Shown here one piece after another: positions 19,050 to 27,900 of a DNA stretch of 64,000 nucleotides (its first letter is position 1; each line of letters begins with the position of its first letter). Source of the DNA: Opitutia bacterium. GTDB taxonomy: Bacteria > Verrucomicrobiota > Verrucomicrobiia > Opitutales > Opitutaceae. Both the position numbers and the translations under genes were made by a program. The stretch lies in assembly GCA_016190985.1 (NCBI GenBank), contig JACPPI010000002.1, forward strand, positions 1-64,000. The letters run 5' to 3'. Below the pieces are notes generated by a model. The model was given only the letters and a program-made list of their open reading frames with translations. It had not been told where the DNA came from and did not search any database.

Positions 19050-19338
19050 GACGATCAGGCGTGAGAAAGCGCTTCCCGCCGATGATGCCCCAAAGGCGAT
19101 GTCCGATCGTGAATGCAGCACGCACTCGCAACCGTTCGGCAGGAGAGAGCACATTGAACCGGGTTTCATTCAGTGGCCGGCGGGCTGCAGGGCTGCAAAC
19201 CCGCTGGCATTCCTCATCTTCAACAAGTTAATGCGCATTGTCACTAGGTTTTTCGCTCGCCCGAAGCAGTATTGCTTCCAGCCATCTGCTCCAGGCCGTA
19301 TCGGGGCGACGATTGACCCCGCAGGCTCACCTTCTTGC
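19050..19338. other. intergenic spacer between the TPS locus and the T6SS-like operon
   Basis: This 289-base spacer between the transporter start and the tagF stop is less GC-rich than its surroundings around 19210-19270, so it probably holds the promoter of the two-partner secretion operon. On the minus strand a GTGACA-like hexamer is followed after about 17 bases by GAAGAT near 19225-19255; this is a weak candidate only. No gene, terminator hairpin or named repeat family was seen. Confidence 0.3.
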
Positions 19339-20427
19339 TCAAAAAGGAGATCCGGTCGACCGAAGGAAACGGCTGAAGAAATTTAACCTGGACTTGGCAA
19401 GCCATTTGGAGGCGGCCTGCCGGTTTGCCTCGACGGTGGCCCCGTTCAGGGCGGAAACATCGGGCAATTCCCCCCGGCCCAAAGCGGCCATGATCTTCGC
19501 CTCCTCGGCCGACAAATTGGCCCCGATCTCATACGGTATCTCGGAGACCACCGCCGTGGCGGCAGGCCGGGTCCGCAGGACCACGAAATCCGTCTCCGTG
19601 GGCTCGCCCACGATGACATCCAGCCAGCTGTGATTCACCGGACGCAGCCCCAGCATCGGCACGGCCGGATCCAGCTGAGTCGCCAGGAAGGAAAGCCAGA
19701 CGTTGAGCGACTCGGCCGGACTGGAGCCCGGAATCACGGGCAGGCGCAAGCCCCGCGACTGGGCGCGCGCCTGCTTCTTGGTGTCGCGCCACGCCGCGCT
19801 GCCCGGCGCAAAGGCCGCGAAGTTCACGCGCAGGTGATGGAGCACCCGCCGCAATCCCTCCGGCGCGCGGGAGCAAAAGGCGGCCCAGTCCTTGACGCCA
19901 ACATTGGAGCCGATCACCGGCGAACGCGGCTGGCCGGCCAAGCGGGCGCGCAGCGATTCCTGCGCGGCGTTGAGGTATTCCACCACCGAGACGCTCGACT
20001 TCGTGGCCCGGCATTTCTTCCCGACATCCTCCAATACCGGCAGGACTTCCGTCGCCTGCCAGTCAAAGGCCTGTCCGACGCAATGCGCCAGCGTGATCAT
20101 GGGATAGAGCGAACGTCCCTTGCCATCGCTGGACGACCACATGAGGCCCGTGAGGGACTCGTTCATCCGGCGCCAGTGGATCACATGATCAAAGCCGGTG
20201 GTCATCTTGTCCGGCCCGCCCCGCTCCCACACCGCGCTTTCCACCTGATGGGCGATGCCGCCATAGATCGAAACCTTGGCGCGGATCAACGAGTCGGTGA
20301 TCACCCCGATGTCATCCAGGTGGTCGTTCCACCCGGGATGCTTGCCAAAGCCGCAGAGGTAGAAGCGCGGCGCGTCGGGCATGGCCTTCCAATCCTCGTT
20401 CAGAAAGTTTTTGGCGAAATCGCTCAT
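19339..20427 (-). CDS. tagF: type VI secretion-associated TagF-like protein (ImpM family)
   Basis: A 362-residue soluble protein from the ATG at 20427, which follows the tssM stop by 49 bases; the longer frame from 20577 would overlap tssM and adds low-quality sequence. The N-terminal motif YLCGFGKHPGWNDHLDDIG has the TagF/ImpM pattern (GKxPxxxDF/H), followed by WERGGP and GRSLYPMITLAHC blocks that also occur in this family. In Pseudomonas TagF represses type VI secretion post-translationally by contacting Fha1. Here it closes a five-gene operon behind tssL and tssM. The C-terminal 200 residues look family-specific and I cannot assign them. The function is inferred from family and context. 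Confidence 0.7.
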   Translation of the reverse strand: MSDFAKNFLNEDWKAMPDAPRFYLCGFGKHPGWNDHLDDIGVITDSLIRAKVSIYGGIAHQVESAVWERGGPDKMTTGFDHVIHWRRMNESLTGLMWSSSDGKGRSLYPMITLAHCVGQAFDWQATEVLPVLEDVGKKCRATKSSVSVVEYLNAAQESLRARLAGQPRSPVIGSNVGVKDWAAFCSRAPEGLRRVLHHLRVNFAAFAPGSAAWRDTKKQARAQSRGLRLPVIPGSSPAESLNVWLSFLATQLDPAVPMLGLRPVNHSWLDVIVGEPTETDFVVLRTRPAATAVVSEIPYEIGANLSAEEAKIMAALGRGELPDVSALNGATVEANRQAASKWLAKSRLNFFSRFLRSTGSPF

Positions 20428-20476
20428 GAACGGCGTGGCGTTGGACGAGTCGGATGTTTTCCAGGCGGCAATCCGG

Positions 20477-23239
20477 TCAGCCCCGCGCCGATGCCGCCTC
20501 GAGCAGGAGGTTGACCGTGCTTCTGAATTCGTTGCGGAGATGTCCGATATATCTGGCCGCGCGGTCGCGCAGGGCATTCAGCGCATCGGGTTTTGGTCCG
20601 GTCGCCGCCATGACCATGTCCACGGCTTGGGCGTAGGCGTCGCAACGCACGGCGTAGGCCGGCGTCGCGTCATTGACCGTCACCAAGGCCACGGCGTCCA
20701 GGTCGGCCAGTTGCGCCTCCTCGGAAGGCGGCATCAGTTGCTCGAGCTGCGTCGACACCTGCGCGTTCAGCGTGGTGAGCCGCCGCTCCAGGTCGCGATA
20801 GAGCGTGAATTCGCTGGCCGGGCCGGAGGTGGCCTGGGCCGCGGCCTCGGCCGCCGGTTTTTGCTTGAGCAAGGTGGCGCGCACCAGCTGGGAGGCCCGG
20901 TCGGCTTCGCCGCGCATGCGGGTCACCGTGGTCCGGTAGGCCGCCTCCAGCGTCAGATCCTCCTTGCCGCCGATTTTGGTTTTCAGATCACCGGCCATCT
21001 TGTCCATGGCCGCGCGGCGGGTCGTGAGGTCGTCCCACGCCGACACCACGCCTTCCTTCCAGGCCGCGCCGGAGCGCGGCTGGCCCACGGCGCGCAGGAA
21101 GGCCTTTTCGGAATCGGCGAAGCGGATGATCACGAGGCGGGCGGCGCGTATGGCCTTGACCGTGTCCCCCTGGGTGCCCAGTTCCGCCTGGATCGAGCGC
21201 TCCAGCGCATCCCAGCCGCGGTTCAGCGGCTGGTTGTCGCGCAGGCTCTTGCCCCGCGAGAGCCAGAAGCCCGGCCACTGGCCCTTGCCGGCGCCGCCGC
21301 GCAGATAGGTCCACTCATAGATCTTCTCCAGCGTCTCCAGGTCGGCCTTGCCGGTCGGGATCGCGGCCAGCGAAGGTCCGAGGAGCGGCTTGAAAAAATC
21401 CTCGGCCGGATACTCGGGATCAAAACCGGCCAGATCCTTGAGCTGGATCGCGCCCTCCAGCTGGAGCAGCGCCGCCAGGCGCTCGGTGTCGGCCGCGCTC
21501 CACTCGCTCGAATTGACGAGCCGGTCGCGGTTGGCCTCGATCACCGGCGCAATCACGCTGGCTTCGTAGAGAATCTTCTGGGCCTGCCGGCGGCTGGCAT
21601 TGGCGCTCAGCGCCAGCTTCTCGATCGGTTTGTAGATCCAGGGGATCTGCATGTCGGTGCTGACGCGCAGTTGCAGCTTCTCGTGGAACTGGAGGATCGG
21701 CCACTCGCGCTTGTCGTCGAGCTGGACGATGTCGTTGCCGGTGTATTCGAGCCGGCTGTTGACGACCGGCTTCCATTTGGTGCCGGACCAGTTCTCAGGC
21801 CGCGCCCCGGCCCGCCAGAAGACCAGTTCGCTGCCGACGCTCGACTTGAGCGCCGTGTAACCGAAAATGCTGACCGCGAGCACCGCGACCAAGCCGGTCA
21901 CCACCACGCCGCCGATGATCCGCTGGCGGGTCTTGATCAGCTGGTCGGTGTTGGTGGCGCGGGTGACGAGGCCCTTTTCCTTAAAGACCTTGTAGAGGAA
22001 GAGGTCCTTGAGGAAATAGGAACGCTCGCGCTCCCACGCCTTGCTGGCGGGCAGCTGGTCCTCGGAGAGGCCGAGGGCCGCGGCCAGCTCGGTGTCCAGC
22101 TCCTTGCCCTCGGTGAGCGCGGAGGTGAAGTAGATGCCGCGCAAAAAGAGCGGCTTGGCCGACTGGCCGCCGACCACGAAGATGGTCTCGAGGTATTTGC
22201 GCAGCCGCGGCGCGAGCGCGCTGATGCTGGAGGAGAGCGCGAAGAGCGAGTCCACCTCGTCGAGCCGGCGCTTGCCGGCCTCGGTCGGCACGGGGTCCTT
22301 GAGCAGGCCGAGCGAGCGGCGGCCGATGCGCTTCACGACCTCGGCCAGGTGCTGGCTCACCGCCTCCAGCTGGAACGGCGTGTCGAGCGGCGCGGGGTTG
22401 GACCAGCCGGTCATCTGGTCCTGCAGCTGCGGGTTCTTCACCCCGGCGAAAAATTCGCGGAAGCCCACGATCTTGTCGCACTTGGTGATCAGCACGAAGA
22501 CGGGGAAGCGCACGTCGAGCGTGCGCTGGATGGTGTTGAGCTGGCGGGCGATCTTGCCGGCCTTGCTCTCGATCTCCTCGAAGGTGTCCTTGATCAGGCT
22601 CTCCGACGGGATCACCAGCAGCAGGCCGTTGATCGGGCAGTGCGGCCGCGAGGTGCGCAGCAGGGTGAGGAATTCGGTCCACTCGGTCGTGGTGCCGGGG
22701 GGCGTCTCCTGGAAGAGCAGCTTGCCGGCGGTGTCGATGAGCACGGCGTGGTTGGTGAACCACCAGTGCATGTTGATGGTGCCGCCCGCGCCCTGCATCT
22801 CGTCCTGCAGACCCGGGGGGAAGCCCACCTTGCAGCGCCGCACCGCCTCGGTCTTGCCGGAGCCCGGCTCGCCGCAGACGACATACCACGGCAGCGAGTA
22901 GAGGTCCTTGCCGACGGCGTGGAACTTCTCGATGCCGCGCGAGAAGTTCTCGCGCAGGCGGTCCAGCGTGGCGATGTGGGCGGGATCGTTGAGCCCGCTG
23001 GGCCGGCCCGAGGAGTGGGCCGAGAGCTGGCCGGTCATGGCCTTGGTGCGCTGGCGCCCGCGCCAGCCGACATAAAACTGCCAGACGAACATGGTTCCGA
23101 CCACGAGCGCGATGCCGCCGCCGGCGATGAAGAAGGCCCGGCGGTCGATCAGCGCCGCGCCGCCCAGCAGGCCGACGGCAATGAGCCCGGCCACGACCAG
23201 CTGCATGGATTTGGGAATCTGCTGAAATTTGTTGAACAT
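20477..23239 (-). CDS. tssM: type VI secretion-like inner-membrane protein TssM (IcmF)
   Basis: A 920-residue protein. Two N-terminal membrane helices (about residues 14-31 and 36-55) and a third at 441-463 enclose a cytoplasmic NTPase-like domain with Walker A GEPGSGKT at 123-130, a Walker B region ending in DTAG at 169-172 and a TKCD motif at 252-255. The family hallmark RGIYFTSALTEG lies at 367-378. The periplasmic half (470-920) is shorter than in typical TssM proteins of 1,100-1,300 residues. TssM, TssL and the lipoprotein TssJ form the envelope-spanning channel of type VI systems; no TssJ candidate is seen. The gene starts ten bases after the tssL stop. Confidence 0.88.
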   Translation of the reverse strand: MFNKFQQIPKSMQLVVAGLIAVGLLGGAALIDRRAFFIAGGGIALVVGTMFVWQFYVGWRGRQRTKAMTGQLSAHSSGRPSGLNDPAHIATLDRLRENFSRGIEKFHAVGKDLYSLPWYVVCGEPGSGKTEAVRRCKVGFPPGLQDEMQGAGGTINMHWWFTNHAVLIDTAGKLLFQETPPGTTTEWTEFLTLLRTSRPHCPINGLLLVIPSESLIKDTFEEIESKAGKIARQLNTIQRTLDVRFPVFVLITKCDKIVGFREFFAGVKNPQLQDQMTGWSNPAPLDTPFQLEAVSQHLAEVVKRIGRRSLGLLKDPVPTEAGKRRLDEVDSLFALSSSISALAPRLRKYLETIFVVGGQSAKPLFLRGIYFTSALTEGKELDTELAAALGLSEDQLPASKAWERERSYFLKDLFLYKVFKEKGLVTRATNTDQLIKTRQRIIGGVVVTGLVAVLAVSIFGYTALKSSVGSELVFWRAGARPENWSGTKWKPVVNSRLEYTGNDIVQLDDKREWPILQFHEKLQLRVSTDMQIPWIYKPIEKLALSANASRRQAQKILYEASVIAPVIEANRDRLVNSSEWSAADTERLAALLQLEGAIQLKDLAGFDPEYPAEDFFKPLLGPSLAAIPTGKADLETLEKIYEWTYLRGGAGKGQWPGFWLSRGKSLRDNQPLNRGWDALERSIQAELGTQGDTVKAIRAARLVIIRFADSEKAFLRAVGQPRSGAAWKEGVVSAWDDLTTRRAAMDKMAGDLKTKIGGKEDLTLEAAYRTTVTRMRGEADRASQLVRATLLKQKPAAEAAAQATSGPASEFTLYRDLERRLTTLNAQVSTQLEQLMPPSEEAQLADLDAVALVTVNDATPAYAVRCDAYAQAVDMVMAATGPKPDALNALRDRAARYIGHLRNEFRSTVNLLLEAASARG

Positions 23240-23249
23240 GGCGGGAGGC

Positions 23250-23957
23250 TCAGGGTTTGGAGGTGGTGGCCGGGTTGTGCGCCGTGATCGCCTTGAGCGA
23301 TTCGGTCAGTTCCGCCGAGGCGCTGTAGAAGGTGTAGACGTTGACCGCCACCACGACCAGCAGGAGGCCGGAGAGCACGATCAGCAGCGGCACGAGGCTG
23401 GCGGCCATCGGCAGCGGCAGGTTCGACAGGTTGGTGTGCTGGTAGGAGGCCGGCGTGATGAAGGCCGATTCGTCGATGTCGACATAGGCCCGCACGCGCT
23501 GGGCGCAGGCCTCCATCTTCTTCCGCAGGTAATCGGGCTGGTTGCCCCCGGTGAAGCCCAGGCCCATGCAGATGTAGTAGATCGCGAGCCGCTCGTCGGT
23601 CCCCTCCTTCTTCTCCGCCAGCGTCTCGTCCAGCAGGATGAAAAACTTCTCGTCTCCCGACCGCTCGCTGCGGGAGAAGGCGAGCGGGTTGTTGCTCCAT
23701 TTCTGGGCAAACGGCAGGGCGCTGCCCGCCATCATGGAATCCACAAAGATGATCAACGGCAGCTCGACGCGGCGGTATTGCTCGCCGAGGGCGATGTCGC
23801 CCCGCGCCGTGCGCGCGAGCACCTCGAACATCTCCTCGACCTCGGCGCGCACCTGGGTGTAGTCGAGCGAGGCCCCCGAGCCTTTGCGCGCGATGCGGTT
23901 GTAGCGGCAGACGGCTTGGAACAGGGGGTCGCAGTGGGTGATGAGACTGGCGGACAT
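23250..23957 (-). CDS. tssL: type VI secretion-like inner-membrane protein TssL (DotU)
   Basis: A 235-residue tail-anchored protein. The cytoplasmic DotU domain covers residues 8-165 with ELPLIIFVDSMM, KFFILLDETL and the conserved YYICMGLGFTGG segment. One membrane helix follows at about 186-209, and a short periplasmic tail ends the protein. There is no C-terminal peptidoglycan-binding OmpA domain, as in short TssL forms. In type VI systems it pairs with TssM to build the inner-membrane platform; adjacent tssM, ten bases downstream, supports the same partnership here. Confidence 0.85.
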   Translation of the reverse strand: MSASLITHCDPLFQAVCRYNRIARKGSGASLDYTQVRAEVEEMFEVLARTARGDIALGEQYRRVELPLIIFVDSMMAGSALPFAQKWSNNPLAFSRSERSGDEKFFILLDETLAEKKEGTDERLAIYYICMGLGFTGGNQPDYLRKKMEACAQRVRAYVDIDESAFITPASYQHTNLSNLPLPMAASLVPLLIVLSGLLLVVVAVNVYTFYSASAELTESLKAITAHNPATTSKP

Positions 23958-24023
23958 GGGAGGAGGAGGGGTGAAAGGGACGGAAACGGGGCAACTCGGC
24001 CGGAGCGAAATCGGTTCAGGCGG

Positions 24024-24944
24024 TCATTTGTTCGTGCCGCGCATGAGGTCCTCGGCGTATTTCACGATCGCCTCCTGCACGTCGTCCTCGATGACGGTCT
24101 CCGACAGCTGGGACGCAAGCTCGACGTATTTTTTCCAGCAGTGGGCGTCCGACTTCCCGCCGCCCTCGGCCAGCAGGACCTCGCGGATGGCGTCGGGCGT
24201 ATAGTGCTGCTGGTAACGCCGCGAAAAGTTCTTCCCCGCCGGCCCGAGGCCGGCGAGCAGGCCGGCGATCAGCAGGCGCGAGGCCTCGATCTGCTTGTGC
24301 ACATGCGTCGGCGGCAGCGTGGCATCGCCGGCCAGCGCCCGGCGCGTCACGGTCCGCAGGTCGCCCTGCGTGGTGTCGCGCTTGACGGCGGACTTGGGGG
24401 CGGCGTTGCGCCAGACATTCCAGGCCAGCTGGTCGACGGTGAGCATGGCCTCGGCGTAGATGGCGAAAAGCTTGCCGAGCCGCTGGGCGTCGACCGGATC
24501 GTCGGGCTCGAGCTTGAGTTTGGCGCGGACCTCGGTGAGGGCCTCGCCGTCGATCGGCGTGGCGGCGGGCACGACCAAGCCGAGCGCCGCCAGCTTCTTC
24601 TTCACGTCCTCGCGCTGTTCGCCGGCGAGCTGGGGCGCCAGTTGCAGGAAGGCGTTGATGATCTCCTCGGGTTTCTGCCGGGCGACCGCCGCCGGGGCGT
24701 TCACGGTCACAGCCGCCAGCTCCCACGCGGGATAGCGCGCGGCCAACGCATCCAGGTAGGCGCCGCGCTTGGCCGCCGGGATCTCCATGATGGCGCGGCG
24801 CAACTCCTCTTCAAGCAAGGCCGCCCGGTTTTGGGCCGTCTCCCCCGCCAGGCTGGTCTGCAAATACTTCCATCGTTCACCGAGGGACGAGGCCCAGGCC
24901 CCGGGTTCAGCTAAAGCCACATCGTTGGCGGAGGCAGGCTGCAT
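24024..24944 (-). CDS. T6SS-linked protein resembling the C-terminal domain of TagH, without an FHA domain
   Basis: A 306-residue soluble, mostly helical protein. Residues about 170-300 (MLTVDQLAWNVWRNAAPKSA, then FSRRYQQHY and CWKKYVELASQLSE) resemble in order and spacing the C-terminal region of the TagH/Fha family (helical segment, RxxF-like, WxxYxELxxxL). The N-terminal FHA phosphothreonine-binding domain found in that family is absent: no GRxxxxD or SRxH motif occurs. It starts seven bases after the kinase-like gene ends and precedes tssL, where tagH-type genes often sit. The similarity is weak by eye; it could instead be an unrelated operon-specific protein. Confidence 0.5.
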   Translation of the reverse strand: MQPASANDVALAEPGAWASSLGERWKYLQTSLAGETAQNRAALLEEELRRAIMEIPAAKRGAYLDALAARYPAWELAAVTVNAPAAVARQKPEEIINAFLQLAPQLAGEQREDVKKKLAALGLVVPAATPIDGEALTEVRAKLKLEPDDPVDAQRLGKLFAIYAEAMLTVDQLAWNVWRNAAPKSAVKRDTTQGDLRTVTRRALAGDATLPPTHVHKQIEASRLLIAGLLAGLGPAGKNFSRRYQQHYTPDAIREVLLAEGGGKSDAHCWKKYVELASQLSETVIEDDVQEAIVKYAEDLMRGTNK

Positions 24945-24950
24945 GGGTGG

Positions 24951-27900
24951 TCACAATGTCAGATATTTTTGCTCCCGCACAAGCTTGAAGAACTTGAAGC
25001 GTTCCTTGAACCCCGGCGGGGCGTCAAAGGCGGGCCGGATGCCCACGTCACTGTAGGCGTCCTTCGGCGTGGTCGTCCGGCTGCTGCCGATCAGGCCGGA
25101 GCCCTCGACCTTTTGCGGCTCCACAATATCAACTCCAGGTGGCGAGAGCACTGAGCCGCCCGCCACGTAATATTGTTTCTTCTCCGAATCCAGGAGATAG
25201 ACCCAAACGTTGCCGAACAGATTGACGAAGCCATCCAACGCCGGCCCCTCATCCACCGGGGCGAACCAAAGCCGGCCCTTGTCGGGCAGGCTGCTCACCT
25301 GGCCGTCATCCACATAGGGCTTGGGTTGCGCCGAGCCCGGCGTTTTCACCAACGGAAGAAAGGCGCTCACAGTCGGACGCCAGACCACAGGCACGCCACC
25401 TTCCTTGTAGTTGGCCAGAAAGCTCCCGAGTTTCTGGTAACCCGATCCGCGGAAAAATCCCTCGGCCGGCTTGCCGTATTTCGCCACGACCGCGCGCCAT
25501 TCCTCGGGTTTGGGCAGACGGGCGCCCAGGACCTTCTCGGCAAAAACCCTGGCCGCTTCCGGCGGCAGATGCTGCACCGGCGAGCGGGGGGTCGGGGTTT
25601 CTTCGAACACCCGCTTCAACTCGGGCGTGGCGGTGAGCAGATCGCCGTTGGTCCTCAGTCCGTCCACGGAGGCATCCAGGGTCTTGAACCACGACGAGTT
25701 CACCTCGAAGCCATTGCCGTCGTCGCGGGGCTTCCAGCCCACGGGTTTGTTGTAGGGCGTATCGCCCGGCTCGTTCCGCACCCAGCGGGGCAGCACCTGT
25801 CTTACGGCCTCGGCCTCCTTGTTGCGGGCATTGAGCAAATCCACAAACTCGCCGACTGCCACCGCCCGCTTCGCGAGGTAGAACGGCTGCGTGCCGTCTG
25901 TCGGTTGCACGATGCTGTATTCGATTCGCACCGTCTTCGCGCCTTTGGTCCAGGTGGCGGTGAGACCGAGGCCCTCGTCCGTCGCCTCCTCGGTCCAGCC
26001 GGCCAGGCCCGGCGAGGGCGTCTTCGGGCGGTTCGGGTCGTCCTTCAGTTCGATGCCGGAGAGAGTCTCGACCAGGCCGCTCACGGCGGGTTGGGCCGCC
26101 ACGCCGTTGATCGCGCGCACCTTGGACACAAAGGTGTCGCGCCAGACGCGCAGTTGTTCGAGGTTGGTTTCATTCCGGTCCCTCTTTTTCAGCTGCCAGA
26201 GCGCGTGGTTGTAGGCCACCGGCTCCTCCAGATTCTCCTCGGCGATGCCCGCCGGCGTCATCCGGTCGAACATCGCGTTGAGCTGCGCCTCGACGCTGGC
26301 CGCGAGGCGCGCGCCGCGGTTGAAGCGCCGGCGCGTCTCCTTCGCCATTTCGTCGAACAGGCTGCCGCGGCGCGGCGCGTCCGCCACATCGCGCCCGACG
26401 ATCTCGCGCAGGGTGGCCACCATGGCTCCGTCCTGGTCAAATTCCTCCGCTCCCGCCGGCCAGTCGGCGACCGCGCCGAGCCGGCGCCAGGCGGTGAGCT
26501 TGCGGGAGAGCCCGCCGACTTTTGCCGCCTCTTTCAGCCCGGCCCGGTCAACGCTGTCCACCAGTGGCTGGAGCAGTTTCGCCTCCGTGTGCCATTCGTT
26601 GGGCCGGCCCGCGAGGTCGCCCGCCCCGCCGAATCGCGCCAGTCGCTCCACGATGTCGCTCACGCCCTCGTGCCAGCCGAAGCCGGCCAGCAGCAGCGCG
26701 CCCAACCGGTCGATGCCGGCCGCGATCTCGGGCAACTCGCCCAGCCATTTCGCGTGCGCGTCCAGCGGCGCGCGCACGTTCGCCGCCGCCGTGGCCCACG
26801 GTGTCACGGGCAGGGCGTTGCGCCATTCCGCGGCCGCGCCGGCGGCCGTGGCCGCCTGCTCGCGGCGCAGCGTCTCCAGCCGCAGCAACTCGCCGGAAGT
26901 CTCGGGCGACGCCTTGCCGAGATCGGGCACGGTCAATGCCGCCAGACCGGTCGGGCCTTCGAGTCCGTTGATCCATTCCTTGAGCTGGCGCTCGTTGGCG
27001 CGCAATTGCCGGAGCCGGGGGCGGTCGGCCTTCAGCGCGTCCGCCGTGACCCCGCTCAAGGTCGCCAGCCACGCCGCCCAACGCTGCTTGGTCTCGGTGT
27101 ATTTGTAGCTCGCGGCGGCCGTCGCGATCTTATCCAGCCAGTTCTGCGGGTTCAGCAGCACGAGGGTGGCGGCCACGCGTTGCTCCAGCAGTTGAAACGC
27201 TCCGGCCATCTTGGCCGTTTCATCCCCAATCTTGGGCAGGTCATGCCGCACGATCGGGCGGTTGCGCAGTTCGGTCAGGCTGGCTGTCGCGCCGTCGAAT
27301 TCTTTTTTGAAGTCTGCCGCGCTGAGGGTGGGCAGGCCGTCGGGCTCCGCCGCCGGCGCCGTATCTTCAAGATCCGCTGCACTGGTCGGCAACCGCCGCT
27401 GGAAGTCGTCCAATGTCGCCACCCGGCGCGGATCTTCCGCCGCCGGCACCTTGGAAAACTGGAACAGCTCCTGTTCCCAGCGCGGGAAGTCCGCCTCGGT
27501 CACGGCGGCCGTCTCCCTGACGAGCAGCTCGGACTCCTTGAGGAAACGTTCCCGCACCACCTGCGGGTCGTTGAATTGTTTCCGCCGCAGCCGCATTTCC
27601 TCCAGCGGGGGTGTGAGCGAGTCCGCGAAATCGGCCAGCGATGACTTGTCCGTCAGCCGGCCGGTGATGATGGCGGGCATCGCCTGCTGGATCCGGTCGC
27701 CGCGCGCCCCGTTGGCCTCCATTTCGGTCTTGAGGCGCGTGATCTCGCCCCAGCGGTTGGCCAGCGGCAGCGTGCCGGCGTCGTCGAGGGAAACGTCGTT
27801 GAACAATTTCATGGTGCGCGCCGGATCGAACTTGGCCCCGCCGACGCCGACCACGGGCGGCAATTTGGGCTGCAGGGCTCCGGCGGCCCGGCTGAAGCCG

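Noticed and set aside
20381-23287. A 968-codon plus-strand frame opposite tssM
   Set aside because: TssM on the minus strand has recognisable motifs throughout; the plus frame is low-complexity shadow coding.
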